Positions 46,456 through 58,960 are shown, numbered from the stretch's first letter. The stretch is 64,000 nt of DNA from Desmodus rotundus (GCF_022682495.2 NC_071391.1:15723680-15787679); one strand, 5' to 3'. Program-made: numbers and translations. Notes: a model not told the origin generated them from the sequence alone.

Positions 46456-48590
46456 GGGCTATCATTTTTGATAGTTTCATCATGTTTCCATTGTATTGAT
46501 ATACTATGATATATAACATAGATACCTTATATATAATATAGAGTGTAGATTACACATGGATCTACTATTCATTGCTGTATATTTTCAGGTATATGTTATA
46601 ATTTCTTTAGTGGTCCCTATTGTTGAAGGGTTTTAGTTTTGCTATCGCAAACAATGCTTCAATATACCAGCATCTTAAAGGTCATGTTCATTCTGAAAAT
46701 CCAAAAAGGCAGTAGAGCACTACATTAGGGCCAGCAGATGGCATGGAAAGGTGTAACATTTAAAGAATTGGTTCAGATGTCCTTGCACCTTAGGGGTCAG
46801 TGACAATTAAAAAAACAAACGAGGGCTACAGTACATCGGATGGAATCCAGTAGAGTACTAAAATCTGAAGTTTAGCAGTAAGGAGTCCTAATCTTAGGAA
46901 TCGAAGGTGTTTTTAAAATGTTAAACAGCAGATAGTGTTCATCCTTCCGGCACACCTGCAGGGCAGGTGAGTAGGCCAGTAGATAACACAACTTTCACTT
47001 TAGGCATCAGAGACCTCAGTCTTGTTCTTTTTCAGCTCTAGTTCATGTAGTGAGACTTTGTTAAATAATTTACTTTTGAAAAAGTTGTGGAAACTTTCTC
47101 TAGAGACCAGTGAGTGTCTATAATACCCTTGCAGAATAAAAAGAGTTATAAGTAAATAAGGAAGACCACTGAAAAATACCTAAGAATGCATTTTAGGACA
47201 GCCTTCTGTTAGCATTTCTATTTATAAGCGGTAGTTTCAAGAAGGGACAATGTGCTTCCTTTGATTCCATGTTGCTCCCGGACAGATGTACTTGCTACCT
47301 AATCCCTGCCACTGGGACAGTGGCTCATCCATGAACTTGAATAAGGCGGGCTTCAACGACAGCAGAAAATTATTTCACCACTCTTTACCACTTCCCCGAC
47401 AGTGATTCACAGGTGAAGTAAAAGTTATAAAAACAAGCCTCAAGTGTTCTACCTTTCTTGGCTGTGGAAGAAAAGTTGAATATAAAAGACTTTTTTGATT
47501 CAGTTACTCATGCTCTTTGTCTTGAATTTTCTAAAGATGAGCTAGCTATAGGTTTGTTATTTTAAATCACAGTTCTGACTTGACTTAATACTGTTTCCGA
47601 ACGTGGGGATGTGTGTGTATTTTTAGAAATTAAAGATGAGCGAGGAGTCATTGCTACGACTTTATATTCATAATAGTCATGGAATCATAGAGTCTGGGCC
47701 ATGCCTTTAATATGTGACCACACTTAAAAGAGGCTGAGAAACCTACTATGCCAGATGCAACAGTAGGAATAACAAATACAGTTGCCACCTTTTGTATAAA
47801 AAGTGTCCGTATGTACATGTGTGTGCACCTTTGGGTGTATACTGGACAAAGTGTAAAATCTAGAAGGTTATACAGAGACCAAGTTGATGGTAGAGGACTG
47901 TCAGAAATTTTTAAAACTAGGAAATGCAGTTTTTTTACTTAGCTGAATTTTGGGAGGTTTTCTATAATTTCATGCTTTTTAATATAACTTTTATAAGTTA
48001 AAAGTAAAAAAAAAAGCATATTCTGTAAATGCTAACAAACAGAATTTTACTATAAGTCCCCATCTGATTATTGCCACAGTGAGGCGGCCTGTGTAACTCA
48101 GGAGGCATGTAAAACCTGAGACAGAAAAGCACGTAATGAACTCAGGCTTTTCAGAAAGGAAACAAAATAAAGAACTGCCCACCATACACTTCCTCCTTCA
48201 GTCCACGTCTCCCAGTCTGATGTCAAAAGAGGTACACTGCAGAAAATAGAGAAACAGGACTGATCAAAAGCCAAAAAGAATGAAAGGGTGGAGAGAAGGA
48301 TTATCATGGGTTTTCTACTGTTTCACCATCAAACCAAGTACTTGGAGAAAGAGAGCTGTGTAACTCAGCATTAAGAGATGGTGGTTTGTTCTCTGAGCGT
48401 AATTTATATCAACAAAGTGCCTTATGAACAAGAGTTACCCCTGTAGCATGCTAAAGATTCAAAGGGACTCCATGTTCCCATAAACTTCCTTCTGACCTAG
48501 GTCTTCCCTGGAGCCTTCTGCTCAGCTTTTATTTCAGTACAACCAGGCTACTTTGGGGATACTATATAGCATATAAATAATTAAGGAAAT
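46456..48590. other. Intronic sequence; possible old L1 traces
   Basis: 'gttttgctatcgcaaacaatgc' at 46637-46658 resembles a reverse-oriented L1 segment. The rest is unclassified. A CTCF-like motif is at 46731-46744. Confidence 0.35.
46731..46744 (+). promoter_or_regulatory. CTCF-like core motif
   Basis: CCAGCAGATGGCAT is an almost perfect CTCF core (CCAGCAGRKGGCR). It lies about 275 bp right of the triple VES run and outside recognised repeats. Confidence 0.3.
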
Positions 48591-48591
48591 A

Positions 48592-48805
48592 GCCCTGACT
48601 GGTGTGGCTCAGTGGATTGAGTGCTGACCTCCGAACCAAAGGGTTGCCGGTTTGATTCCCAGTCAGGGCACATGCCTGGGTTGCGGGCCAGATCCGCAGT
48701 CGGGGGCATGTAAGAGGCAACTACACATTGATGTTTCCCTAACTCTCTTTCTCTCTCCCTTCCCCTCTGTCTAAAAATAAATAAATAAAATCTTAAAGAA
48801 AAATA
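48592..48805 (+). repeat. VES SINE, well preserved
   Basis: This is one of the cleanest copies. The A box TGGCTCAGTGG is at 48605-48615 and the B box GGTTTGATTCC at 48649-48659. Then come 'cacatgcctgggttgcgggcc', 'atgtaagaggcaactacacattgatg', a CT-rich stretch and 'ctgtctaaaaataaataaata'. The flanks 'taaggaaatag' and 'taagggaatat' suggest a diverged target-site duplication. The internal promoter boxes could support RNA polymerase III transcription. It is not a tRNA gene because the rest of the cloverleaf is lost. Confidence 0.95.
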
Positions 48806-49835
48806 AGGGAATATCTACTGAAAATAATGAGGACTGTTCTAACATTTTACATTAAATTTGTTGCCTGATGGAATCTACTTATTCCTTCTGACAAGGGCTG
48901 CTCAGTCTAACAGGACCATTGAGGCCGTCCTCGGCTTCGGTAGGCCTCTTGGCCTTTAACAGGCCACCGTTCTCTCTGTCATATGTTACCTGACTACACA
49001 ATTGTCCCTGTCAATGGGAATGAGCATGACACTGTATCATGACTGAACCCTCAATATAAAGTATATTTAACTAAGTTTACCCTTTAAATAATAACTGTGG
49101 TCTCATATTTATATACTGTATAAATAAAACCTGTTCTCTGAGTAATTACGTAAAGCAAACTCCCTCAGTTAACTTAATAGAAGCTTTAAGAATATTTTTA
49201 GAATGCAAACTTCCCCCCTAGCTATTTTTATAAAAGTACATTTTCTTACGCCAGGTTTTCTTAAGAGTGGACTACACCTGTATTCTGACAGACTGGCAGC
49301 TTCTAATTAGGGACAGAATGTGCGCTAAAAATCACATGGAAATTTTCATAGGCAATGTCGTAAGATTTGTTCTATAAACGCTATTCAGATATTACCTCAA
49401 TGTGCTTAATCTTGGAAACTCGGTCCATTAGAAAGCCAACGTTGAAGCTGGGAAATTCTTTTAATTCAAGTGATAGCCAAGTGAAGAAACAAACAAAGAC
49501 ACTAAGAGCAAAGGATTCTAACGGTACCTGTAGAGTCAGGTATAGGCTTGGGGCTTAGCAATCTCTGAAATATGACGGAGCACTGGACCAAATCGCATCT
49601 AATGGAAAGGCTTAGATGCAGAAATCAGGGGTAACTCTTTATGTGAGCCATCTCAGGCCCAACCCATGCCCTCGATTTCTCCTTTGTTCCTTCGCTCAGG
49701 CTTTAGGGGTTCAACCTACTTGCACCCCATGAGCATTACTCTCACCAACTCTATGTGCTGGACGATGGAACGATAGGTGCTCCCTCTCTGGTTGTTTGTT
49801 TCCTTTGTCGTCCTTAAAGACAAATACCCTGGTCC
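48806..49835. other. Intronic sequence, nothing recognised
   Basis: Unclassified DNA with no supported gene or repeat. Confidence 0.4.
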
Positions 49836-49837
49836 AA

Positions 49838-49990
49838 TCAATTCAGTCATCTATAAATAGCAATAGTAATGGTACTTAACTCAGAGATTAGGATATGAAC
49901 AGGATATCAAATCCTTACAGAAGTTCCTGGCACATAATTAGCATCATACAAGCATCAGCCATTATGTTTTATTATTGTTGTTTAAAACAC
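49838..49990 (+). repeat. MIR SINE 3' fragment
   Basis: 'cagtcatctataaatagcaatag', 'cttacagaagttcctggcacat' and 'attagcatcatacaagcatc' follow the MIR 3' order. Confidence 0.5.
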
Positions 49991-50184
49991 TCTTTAGACC
50001 TATATATTAGTACCATCGTTGTTATTTCTTTTAAGTATCTGACTGCTCATTGTTATATAAAGTGAGAATAATGACCATAACATGGGAAATTTTTTAAGCT
50101 TAGAAACCTTACAAAAATCTAATATTCAAGGTTCCCGGCTACTTGAGAACTAACACAGCACTGCCACCGAGAGTCCGTTTAGGG

Positions 50185-50490
50185 GATGCTACCACCACCC
50201 CTTCTTCCACCTGTTCCCCTGGCGAGCCTTTCTCTTAGCCTTCACTCACTACAACTCTGCTGTTCTCTCATAACCTAATTTCAATAGGCCGTCCTTCGTG
50301 AACTTTTTCTGAGACCCCCCTCTACTTTCAAGAACTTACATTTTTACTTTGTTTACTTCGCCTCTCTCCCCAGTTAGAGTACAAGCTTCGTGAGGCTGGG
50401 CATTGTTACATTTTATTTATGGGCGAATCCAGGTAACTAGAATAGCACCAGGCATACAGATTTTCCATAAATAATTGGAAACATATTGAA
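50185..50490 (+). repeat. L2 LINE 3' fragment
   Basis: 'ctctgctgttctctcataac', 'cttcgtgaactttttctgagacc', 'acttgtttacttcgcctctc'-like text, 'agtacaagcttcgtgaggctggg' and 'tagcaccaggcatacag' give the L2 3' order. Confidence 0.6.
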
Positions 50491-50522
50491 TGATGACTAT
50501 TCAATCTGGCTTACCTCAGACT

Positions 50523-50757
50523 TTTTTCTTTTTGTTAAGATTTTTATATATTTATTTTTAGAGACAAGGGAAGGGAGGGTGAAAGAAAGGGAGAGAAACA
50601 TCAATGTGTGAGAGAAACATCAATCGGTTGCCTCTCACATGCCTCCAAGTGGGAACCTGGCCCGCAACCCAGACATGTGCCCTGACTGGGAGTCCAACTG
50701 CGGGCCTTCTGGTTGGCAGGAGGACGTCCAACCCACTGAGCCACACCAGTCAGGGCT
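50523..50757 (-). repeat. VES SINE
   Basis: Tail 'ttaagatttttatatatttatttttag', 'gggagggtgaaagaaagggag', 'caatcggttgcctctcacat', 'ccgcaacccagacatgtgcc' and end 'gccacaccagtcagggct'. Intact length, gene-sense orientation. Confidence 0.94.
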
Positions 50758-50904
50758 ACCCAGCCTTCTTGTTAGATACATAAATCCCTCTGTTTAAGCC
50801 ACCACAGTCAGGAGTACTGTTACTCACAGCTGAGTACATTCCTGTGAGATTATACAAAGCTGGTAGAATATTTGGTATCACTATTACTATTGTTATCTCT
50901 GTTA

Positions 50905-51145
50905 ATATAAATTAGCTAGCATTTATTACAGGCTTATTATGTTCTAGGCATGATGCTGCACATTTTTGTCATATTGCTAAACAAGCATCATCTTTTTTAA
51001 CCTTCACAGTAACTTTAGAGATATATACTAATTTTATAGATGAAGAAACTGGCTCGGAGAAGCTAAACAACTTGCCCAAGGTAACACAAGAAGGAAATGG
51101 TAAGTACAAATTGTAAAACCAAGTTTCTGGCTCCCGTGCCTATAC
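50905..51145 (-). repeat. MIR SINE, long fragment
   Basis: 'agcatttattacaggcttattatg', 'aaccttcacagtaactttagag', 'ttttatagatgaagaaactggc' and 'acaacttgcccaaggtaacac' are the reverse complement of MIR in order. Confidence 0.7.
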
Positions 51146-51159
51146 TCTTACCTAGTGCA

Positions 51160-51955
51160 CCAGGGGCCCCCAAACCCTGCGTCATGTACTGATGATACTG
51201 GTCTGTGGCCCGTTAGGAACCAGGCGCACAGGAGACGAGCAGCAAGCTTCACCTGTGTTTACAGCCGCTCCCCATCGCTCACGTTCCGCCTGAGCTCCGC
51301 CTCCTGTCAGATCCGCGCAGGCACTAGATTCTCGTAGGAGCAGGAACCCTGCTGTCAACTACACACCTGAGGGATCCAGGCTGCACACTCCTTATGGGAA
51401 TCTAATGTCTGATGATCTGAGGTAGAGCTGAGGCGGTGATGCCAGCGCTGGGGAGTGGCTGCAAATACGGATATCATTAGCAGAGAGGACTGATTGCACA
51501 GAGACCATAATAAATCAATCTCTTGCAGACTCATATCAAAACCCTATCAGTGAGCGGCAAGTGACAACTAAGCTGCATCGGGTGGCAGGCTTTATAGTGG
51601 CAGGTGAACCGATGTGCTGCATCTGGGGGCAGGCTGTCAGTCAGAATGCGACACTTATTTTAGTCCGCGCAGTGGCCTGCCCATGATGTTATTTACCACT
51701 TCTGAGCGCGCCTCTTTCCCACACTGCGCACTTGTCTCAGTCACAGTTTGGGTAAGCCCACGTGCTAGACCTAGCATGTAGTGAGGGAGTTGTATAATTA
51801 TTTCATTATACATTACAATGTAATAATAATAGAAAAAAAGCGTAGGATAAATGTAATGTGCTTGAATCATCCCGAAACCACCCTACCCCCGTTCGTGGAA
51901 AAATTGTCTTCCACAAAACCGGTCTGTGGTGCCGAAAAGGTTGGGGACTGCTATG
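51160..51955 (+). mobile_element. hAT-superfamily DNA transposon with conserved termini
   Basis: The left end 'caggggcccccaaaccc' and the right end 'aaaggttggggactg' form an inverted terminal repeat. Subterminal text 'tctgtggcccgttaggaacc' (left) and 'gtcttccacaaaaccggtctgtgg' (right) is also characteristic. The body contains 'gagctccgcctcctgtcagat' and 'tagattctcgtaggagcagg', giving high CpG content. The length is about 0.8 kb and there is no transposase frame. The family name is not certain to me; the CAGGGGTCCCCAA terminus is a known mammalian hAT group. Confidence 0.75.
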
Positions 51956-54005
51956 GTGTACTGCACTACCATGTCTGTGAAATACCCACACATAAGTGCT
52001 CTCTCCTCAAAATATGTGCCAATAAGCTCTACAGGTCAGGAATCCTGTTTCCCAAGCCGTGGTATCCACTAACGCTATTAATGTGTTGGGCCCTTAAGTA
52101 CCTACTCAGTAAACATTTATGGGAGAGATAGACAAGCGACTACCAAACCTACCTTGGAAATCTGAACTTTTATAAAAATGAAACACGAGTATGCATTGTT
52201 AAAAAAATAATTTACTATGGGTTTCCCCTCGCTTTCTTTTAATTGCAGGGATTCTCCTTCTGTTGTGGTTGTAACTGCCACTCAAGCATCTAGAATAAAT
52301 ACAAAAAGAGTCTCATAAAAATTAAATGATTGGTGTTGTATGTATTTAGAGATAATGATGGATTTATTTTCAATGCAAATTGGTAGGTTTTCTGCCACCT
52401 GGGGTAACCCCCAGTCTCAGGCAGCTTTCGCTCAAGCGAAACGATGTCAGCCCTTAGCTGGGTAAGAGGAGGAATGAAACACACATGCACAGACAATGCA
52501 TACAAATAAAAACATAAACTATTGGAAGAAGGCAGCCAAAAACTGAATGGACACAGAAAGAGAGCGTCCTGTGCATATGTTTCTCTTTTCCTTGCCTTCA
52601 GCTCATACCAGTTTCCCATGAAAGACAAGCAGAGATGCAGAAGCAGCTGCAGATAGGTGAATGAACTGTGGGATACTGACAATCTGTGAATTAAAGTATC
52701 TAATACATGAAGTAAAAACATTCTCCTCCTCCAAACAGTTGCAGGAACAAATCAAAAGGGAAAGAAAAGAGTTGGAGGGAAAGTGAGACAAAGAACAAAA
52801 TCTGGTCTGTGCGACACATTTATAAAACTGATGGCCTGTCAGCAAGTCACTGATGAATATTTTTGCAGGATAAAAATGGCAACCGAGAGTCTAAAAATAA
52901 ACCGCTATGCTGCAGACCTGTCTGGTTCAGCTACACCACTGGAATACAAACACACTCACTCACTAGCACATTTTGACTCAAGGTTTCACAAAGACAGGAA
53001 AAGAATGTTTTGTTGGCGAGGGAAGATATTTTACATGGTTTTAGATCAGTTATGTTCTCTATATAATATACATTTGAATTTAAGTTTAAATGACTTTCGT
53101 TTACTAAAAAAGGTAAATGGTAATGGTAATAAACCATTAACTCACCTTATATAAAAGATTACTTTCTCCCAGCCCAATTACAGTAAAATAGAGTGCCATT
53201 TTGACCATTTTGTGATAATATCCTAAAATCACAATTTAAAAATAAAATTATAGATTATTTCTAAGCCATGCTGACTTTAATAGCAGATCTTGTCAATTAT
53301 CTCCCAATGACTCTGGAGACGAGGTGAAAAACCTATGATCTCATTTAGTATCTGAACTCTACAACAAAGAGCTGTGAGCTAAAACGCAGAAGTGAATCCA
53401 CTGTCCTTCACAAGCAGCACTTTAATTCATCAAATCCATTCACCTTACTCAATCCTGCCTTACATAGTTATGATTCTCCTCTTAGCTAAATGGTGATTTC
53501 AACTCTGGAAGGTTCTCCTAGAACATTCTGCGTACTGTCATGTCACCATTTTTAATAGTAGAGATGAATTAACTGTCCATAACAATAAAATATGAATAAT
53601 AAATGACACTGGATCCATTCTGACTGCACCCTTTTGGAATAAACGAGGGGGAAAAAAGATGAACACTTCAGGAACCAATGAAGTTTTCACAACACAGTAC
53701 GACACACCCTGCCTAACTGTTGCTGGTACTCAGCTGTGTCAATCACGTCGCAGTAAATAAATAACTACACATTATAAAAATATATTCTCCAATACACATC
53801 CACAAACTTCCTCCAGTGCAGCTTGGGTCTCAATCTAAATAATGGCAAAGTTTCTTAATGAGAAAAAAGACATAAAAGCCATAAGATATAAAATAATTTC
53901 ATTTTTAGCAGTTTTTATTATCATTGACCTCATTTTCACAGTGGGCACCACAAACTTAATTATAATCAAAATAAAACTCTTCATTCCCACTTCATGCTTG
54001 CCCCT
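51956..54005. other. Intronic sequence, nothing recognised
   Basis: AT-rich, with frames up to 143 residues on opposite strands at 52290-52721 and 52783-53154. Their composition and lack of motifs argue against coding. No repeat could be named. Confidence 0.45.
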
Positions 54006-54009
54006 CTCT

Positions 54010-54925
54010 CAGAATTGCCCATGGGACCACCCATTCACTCAGCTGATCAGGCCAAAGCCTAGAAGTCAGCTTTGATTCCTCTTTCCCACATACCTAATGC
54101 ACCCACAAGACCTGTCTACTGTCTCCCTCGAATACACTCCATTTACAAACACTTCTCACCCCCTGAAGCACCACACCCTAGTTCGGACACACCCTAGTTC
54201 CAGCGTCATTATTCTCATCTCCCGTGGAAGACGTCAAGGCTCCCTAATGCCCTTCCTGCTTCCAACCTTGGCCTCTATTTACCATACAGCAGCCAGAGTA
54301 ATCTCTACAAAAGTGACATCACATCACTACACTTCTTTAATTCCTCCCATGACTTCCCATTACTCAAATTTCCCCCATTTGAATAAGCTGCAAAGTTCTT
54401 TCCAAGTCCTATGAAATCCTTCATGATCCCCTCCATGCCTACCTCTTGGGTGATCCTTTCCCCTCTTACACTCTTCACCTAGTCACACAGCTCAGTCAAA
54501 GGCCTTGGCTTTTCTCAAACAACCCAAGGCCAGTCCCACTCAGGGGTCTTTTTCCTTGCTTCCCTACCCCACCCTGGTCTAGAAAGTTCTCAACCCCAGA
54601 GCTTCAAAAGATTGGCTCCTTCTCATCACTGAGGTCTCCACTCAACATCATGCGTTCAGAGAGGCCTCTCTGTCCACCCTATCTAGCATATCCCCACCCT
54701 CCAGTACTCATATACCAGTTGCTTTTTTTTAATTGTTGACACTACCAGTTACTTTCTATCCTCCTTGTCCTTGTCTTATTCCATCAGAGCACTTATCACC
54801 ATCTACAAGTATATTATTTATGGGTCTAGTTGGTGACTGTCATCTTTCCCTACTTGAATACAGGCTCAATGTCTGTCTTACACACCGCTGTATCCCCTAA
54901 ACCATCTAATGTATAAATCACTCAT
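54010..54925 (+). repeat. L2 LINE, long 3' copy
   Basis: 'ggaccacccattcactcagc', 'cccttcctgcttccaaccttgg', 'tcccatgacttcccattactc', 'gtcctatgaaatccttcatgatcc', 'tcatcactgaggtctccactc', 'tccatcagagcacttatcacc' and 'tgaatacaggctcaatgtctg' follow the L2 3' order over 0.9 kb. The 97-106 residue frames here are pyrimidine-rich repeat artefacts. Confidence 0.7.
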
Positions 54926-55220
54926 TTATAGCAACGGAGTACAAACTCAAATACCTATAGAAGCCAGACAGGTAACATAAAATAAGTAAAGCAGGCCATT
55001 TCCGCCTAATGTGAAAATGCAGACCCAGTATAGTAGCTTACTATTTTTCATGAGACCAGATATATAACCTCCTAGATGAAATCTTCCAATTGTTTAATGT
55101 CAGCAACTTGTGCTTTTCTTTTTTTAATTAAAACTCGGTATGAGACAAATAAACCACGTCAGAGCCAAGATGCATACATAGGTCACCATTTGTTAACTTC
55201 TCATCTATCATAAATCTTCT
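54926..55220. other. Intronic spacer
   Basis: No feature recognised between the L2 copy and the MLT1 element. Confidence 0.4.
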
Positions 55221-55224
55221 AAAT

Positions 55225-57492
55225 TTAAACTCACAGGTGTGACAGGTTATTCTAAAGATGGCCACAGTGGCCCCCGCCCCACACCCCACTTCTTCGTGTC
55301 CTCTTACAACATGCACTTGCCAGTCCTTCCATCGCGAGATAAAATCTACGTTCCCTCCCTTTGGATAGAGGGCTTGCTTTGCCCAGCTTGCTTTCTATCT
55401 TCTGACCTAGGCCTTAGGAGGACGGGCAGTCATGTAAGGAAGTCACCGAATAATGACAGGGCGTATGTTGGAGCCCGGAGAACCCAGAAGACTGAGGCCA
55501 TCTTAGATCCCCTGGTCCGGTCAATACAGCAAAGGCAACATGAGGCCCCAGACAAGTAAGGACACCTGACTCCTTCTGTCCCAGCAAAGCTGTCATAGCA
55601 GACTCCACGTGGTACAGAGGGGAGCCAGGCCAGCCAGTCCCGCCCAAATTCCTGGTCCACAAACTTGTGAGGAATGAAAGGACTGTTGTTTCTCAAAATA
55701 AGAGGCCCTTGTATTTTCTGGTGATTTGTTTCTCAACAATAGATAATGGAGACAGAAGCTGATACCTAAAGGTGAGGTGTAAAAAAAAAATCCTAGAACA
55801 TGCCGCACTGGTTTCTGGACCAAGAGGCAGGCAGAGGCTGGAAAAGTGGCAAGTAAATTAATTATTAGCAAAGGCCAGAAGAGCCATGAGAAATTTGCTA
55901 TTAGAGGCAGGAGACAGAGCAAAACATTATATACCAGTAAAATGTTTGGTAAGAATATTGCCTGCAATAATGTGAAAAATAGTGTATTTAATCTAGCGAA
56001 CTGTTGGATCTGGCTAAAGATGTTTTCGGGTAGAATATTAAAAGTGCCAACTGGCTTCTTTTAACTGCATATGATAAAGTACAGGAAGAGAGAAATAAAC
56101 TAAAGGAGAGCCTGTTTAATTTTCAAGCAGAATTCAAAGATACAGAGGGCACAGGACAGTCTCTCCAACTGGCAAAAGATGCTCAAAATAAGAAACAGCC
56201 GCAGAGTAAATATCAAATGAAAAGTTTGTCCATAAAATCTTTTGTTGAGGACTTGGAGAAGTCTGTCTTGAAAAGGAATTATAGATGTGGCTTTTGGGAC
56301 ATGGAATTGACCCTCCCAAAAGTTCATAGAAAACGCTCAAAGCTTTTAAAGAAATTGGAGAGCTCACCTACCACCAGGTTGGACTAAAAAAAGACAGAAA
56401 CCCTTCAAAATGAAAAAAAAACAGTGTCTGGGAGTCCTAACTTCGTATAGACTCACAGGTTGAAAAAGCTCCATATCTGCAAACATGACTCACTTCCTAC
56501 AAGAAAGAAAAGCAGCAGAGGAAAAGCCAAGACCCCAAGGGTGGGGCTAAGTCTCAGAAAACAACATCCTGGGGAACAACTCCCGAGTCCCAGAACTGGG
56601 CACCAATCAAGGAACATCCTCAGTATGCGCAGAAAAGAAGTGGTGTCATGTACCCAGCTGGATTTCAAAGTTGTCAAGGACCAGTGATGGCTCTGTTCTG
56701 CGTATTCTCCCTTTTCGAAGGGGAGTATCTATTGCAGTCTTCTCGTCCCTGTCTTACCATTGTATGCTGGGTGAGGGCAGGTTAGGTGATGAGGCAGACA
56801 ACTTGTCTTCTTAGCTCACAGACCACTAGATCAGAAGCGGCACCACAGCAGACGTGCCTCAGAAACTTCACGTGCATCCTGACTTTGTTAAGATCCTGGA
56901 CTTCAAGTGGGTGCCAGAATGGATAAAACTCTGGGAGAAGGGTAGGTGTATTCTGCACACGGGAGAGATGTGCACTGTTATGCTCAGAGAGCTGCCTGTC
57001 GTAGATCATTTTCCAAGATGGTTGCAACGATACCGCCCCATCTTATGCCACTTTGGTATTGGAATTTGCCATTCTTCCACCAAAAGGTGAAATCCTTTCC
57101 CTTCTGCTTGATTCTGGGATGGTCCTGTGGCTCACCCGGGTTCAACAAAACGTGACAAAAGTGACCCTGTCTGACTTCCAGGTCGAGGCTTTAAGATACC
57201 CTGCAACTTCTATTTTTACCTTCTTGAAACAATCTCAGTGCCATCTAAGGAAGCTCAACCTAGTGTAGTGACTAGAGCCCATCTGGAGAGGCCACGGGAG
57301 GAGAACTGAGGCCCCCTCTTGCCCCCGTGGAGATGCCCCAGCCAGTGCCATGTGGAATAGAGAAAAGCTGTCTCCACTGAACCGTGCTCAAATTGCAGAT
57401 CCACAAATCATTAACGATGGTGTGGCTGGCTGTTTCCTTAAGCCACTGACTTCCGGCATATTTTGTTATATAGCAATAGGTAACTGAACCAT
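55225..57492 (+). mobile_element. MLT1 (MaLR/ERVL) provirus remnant with internal region
   Basis: The left LTR-like part (about 55225-55755) holds 'gtgacaggttattctaaagatgg', 'gagggcttgctttgcccagc', 'cccaaattcctggtccacaaac' and 'caacaatagataatggagac'. The internal part (about 55756-56690) matches MLT1 internal sequence as I recall it: 'gccagaagagccatgagaaa', 'gaactgttggatctggctaaag', 'cttcttttaactgcatatgataaag' and 'atagatgtggcttttgggac'. The right LTR (about 57040-57492) ends 'tttgttatatagcaataggtaactgaacc'. Every frame is broken by stops and shifts; no protein function remains. Antisense to HSD17B12. Confidence 0.7.
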
Positions 57493-57604
57493 TCAGGAAA
57501 GGGTCAGTCTAAGTAATGGAAATGTGTGAAATTTTCCATTAAAAAAGAAACGACAACACATTTTTAATACTTGTAAACATTCACAATGATTTTAAGAATA
57601 ACCT

Positions 57605-57720
57605 AGGATTCATATCGTCATTCCCCAAATATTTTCTGAGCACCTAATATGTGCCAGGCACTGTTCTAGGCCCTAAGAAAACATCAGTGAATTAAAGCCC
57701 TACTATATATTATAGTGAGG
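57605..57720 (-). repeat. MIR or old LINE fragment
   Basis: 'aaatattttctgagcacctaatatg' and 'gccaggcactgttctaggcc' fit either the reverse complement of the MIR 3' end or the similar old LINE consensus; they cannot be separated by eye. Confidence 0.45.
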
Positions 57721-57980
57721 TGTACAAGGAGAGGCTTTTAGGAATCTGCTTTAAGAAACAAAATGGTTTCTAACTAACACATCAACATTGTAAGTTAGTG
57801 TTTGCCAAATACTGTACATAATCTAGTTTTAACTTTCTCCTTGAGATTGTTACTTGAATGCTTTATCATTGCATCAGGAACTATTTTTAGCTCAGCCCTT
57901 CTTCAGACTGAGCCAGGAGAAAAAACAAGGTCAAGATGATACAAGACCAAGTTTTGTGCACCTGAATTTTCAGGTGTCTT
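57721..57980. other. Intronic spacer
   Basis: Nothing recognised. Confidence 0.4.
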
Positions 57981-57984
57981 CAGA

Positions 57985-58292
57985 GCACTGAATTCATCCT
58001 CTGATTTAGAACATTCGCACCGCCACACCTTTGCTCCTGCTGTCTCCCCTTCCTGGAGTGCCCTTCCCCCTCCTTCTTCAGCTGGTGGGCTCCCGGTTCC
58101 CTTATCAATCTCCAGGTGCTTCTCCTGCTCTTCCACTGCATCCTCTGCATACATACGGCATAGTATTGGATATATCGTATTATAACTTCTTATTTGTTTA
58201 ATTGCCCCCACTAGATTGTTAGTTCTTCCATTCCTGACACAGAAATCTACAGATAGCAGTAAATGAACAATAAATGTCTGCTGAATGAATGA
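57985..58292 (+). repeat. L2 LINE 3' fragment
   Basis: 'ctcctgctgtctccccttcc', 'ctggagtgcccttccccctcc', 'tctccaggtgcttctcctgc' and 'tgaacaataaatgtctgctgaatgaatg' give the L2 body and its tail. Confidence 0.65.
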
Positions 58293-58410
58293 ACCTTAAA
58301 ACTCTGATTAAATCATGGTTCCCTCACCTGTAAAATGGAGGTAATGATCCAACAAAATGGAATTGCAACTGCCTGGGAAACTATAAAGCATTATTCAAAC
58401 TTTTTATCGC
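58293..58410 (+). repeat. MIR SINE fragment
   Basis: 'ggttccctcacctgtaaaatgg', 'aggtaatgatccaacaaaatgg' and 'gggaaactataaagcattattc' follow the MIR 3' order. Confidence 0.5.
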
Positions 58411-58960
58411 TATTTACCAGACAGGAGCACAATACTGAAGTTTACTCTCAAGGTAGGAAGACTTGTTATACTTAAGGGCATTCAGTAAAGCAAACCCACT
58501 CCCAAATAAAGTTCCTACCCAGGTGCACGTGAGTTCTGGTGTGCTGTTTCTTTCGTGTTTTAACCTGTCATTCTGTGTTGTAGTCACCTGTCATATCCTG
58601 TGTATCTGTATTTTATCTCAAAAACATGAAAGAAAACCTTCATGGTTTGAGACACACCCAAAGGGCAAACACAATCTAATCTGTGGGTTTGAAAAGTCAC
58701 ACGGTTCCAGGACTAAACAGACTCTAAGCCTTCCCAACTCAGCTTTCAGGACACAATTCCCCTTCTTTTCACATACATGTGGCTATTTGAAAACAAGATG
58801 CTTACCTGTGATATAGTATCTCAGGAAAGATTAGAAAAATGCAGAGGACTGAATGGGTGAGCACACACACCATGAGAGTCAAAATTCAACCCCTGCTACA
58901 TCTATCACCTGGCAGAGGCACTTGAAATCTATGCTGAACAACACAGTAGTCACTGCCCGC
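58411..58960. other. Intronic sequence, nothing recognised
   Basis: A 117-residue frame at 58463-58816 has no recognisable domain and no coding context. Confidence 0.4.

Noticed and set aside
48592..48680. tRNA gene
   Set aside because: A and B boxes are present, but they belong to the VES SINE and the acceptor and anticodon stems are not maintained.
52290..53154. 143- and 123-residue frames as possible coding exons
   Set aside because: AT-rich and cysteine/leucine-biased translation typical of non-coding DNA; no flanking splice consensus that fits HSD17B12 phase.
53842..54739. Series of plus-strand frames as a small gene cluster
   Set aside because: All fall in a long L2 copy; serine/proline/threonine-rich translation reflects its pyrimidine bias.
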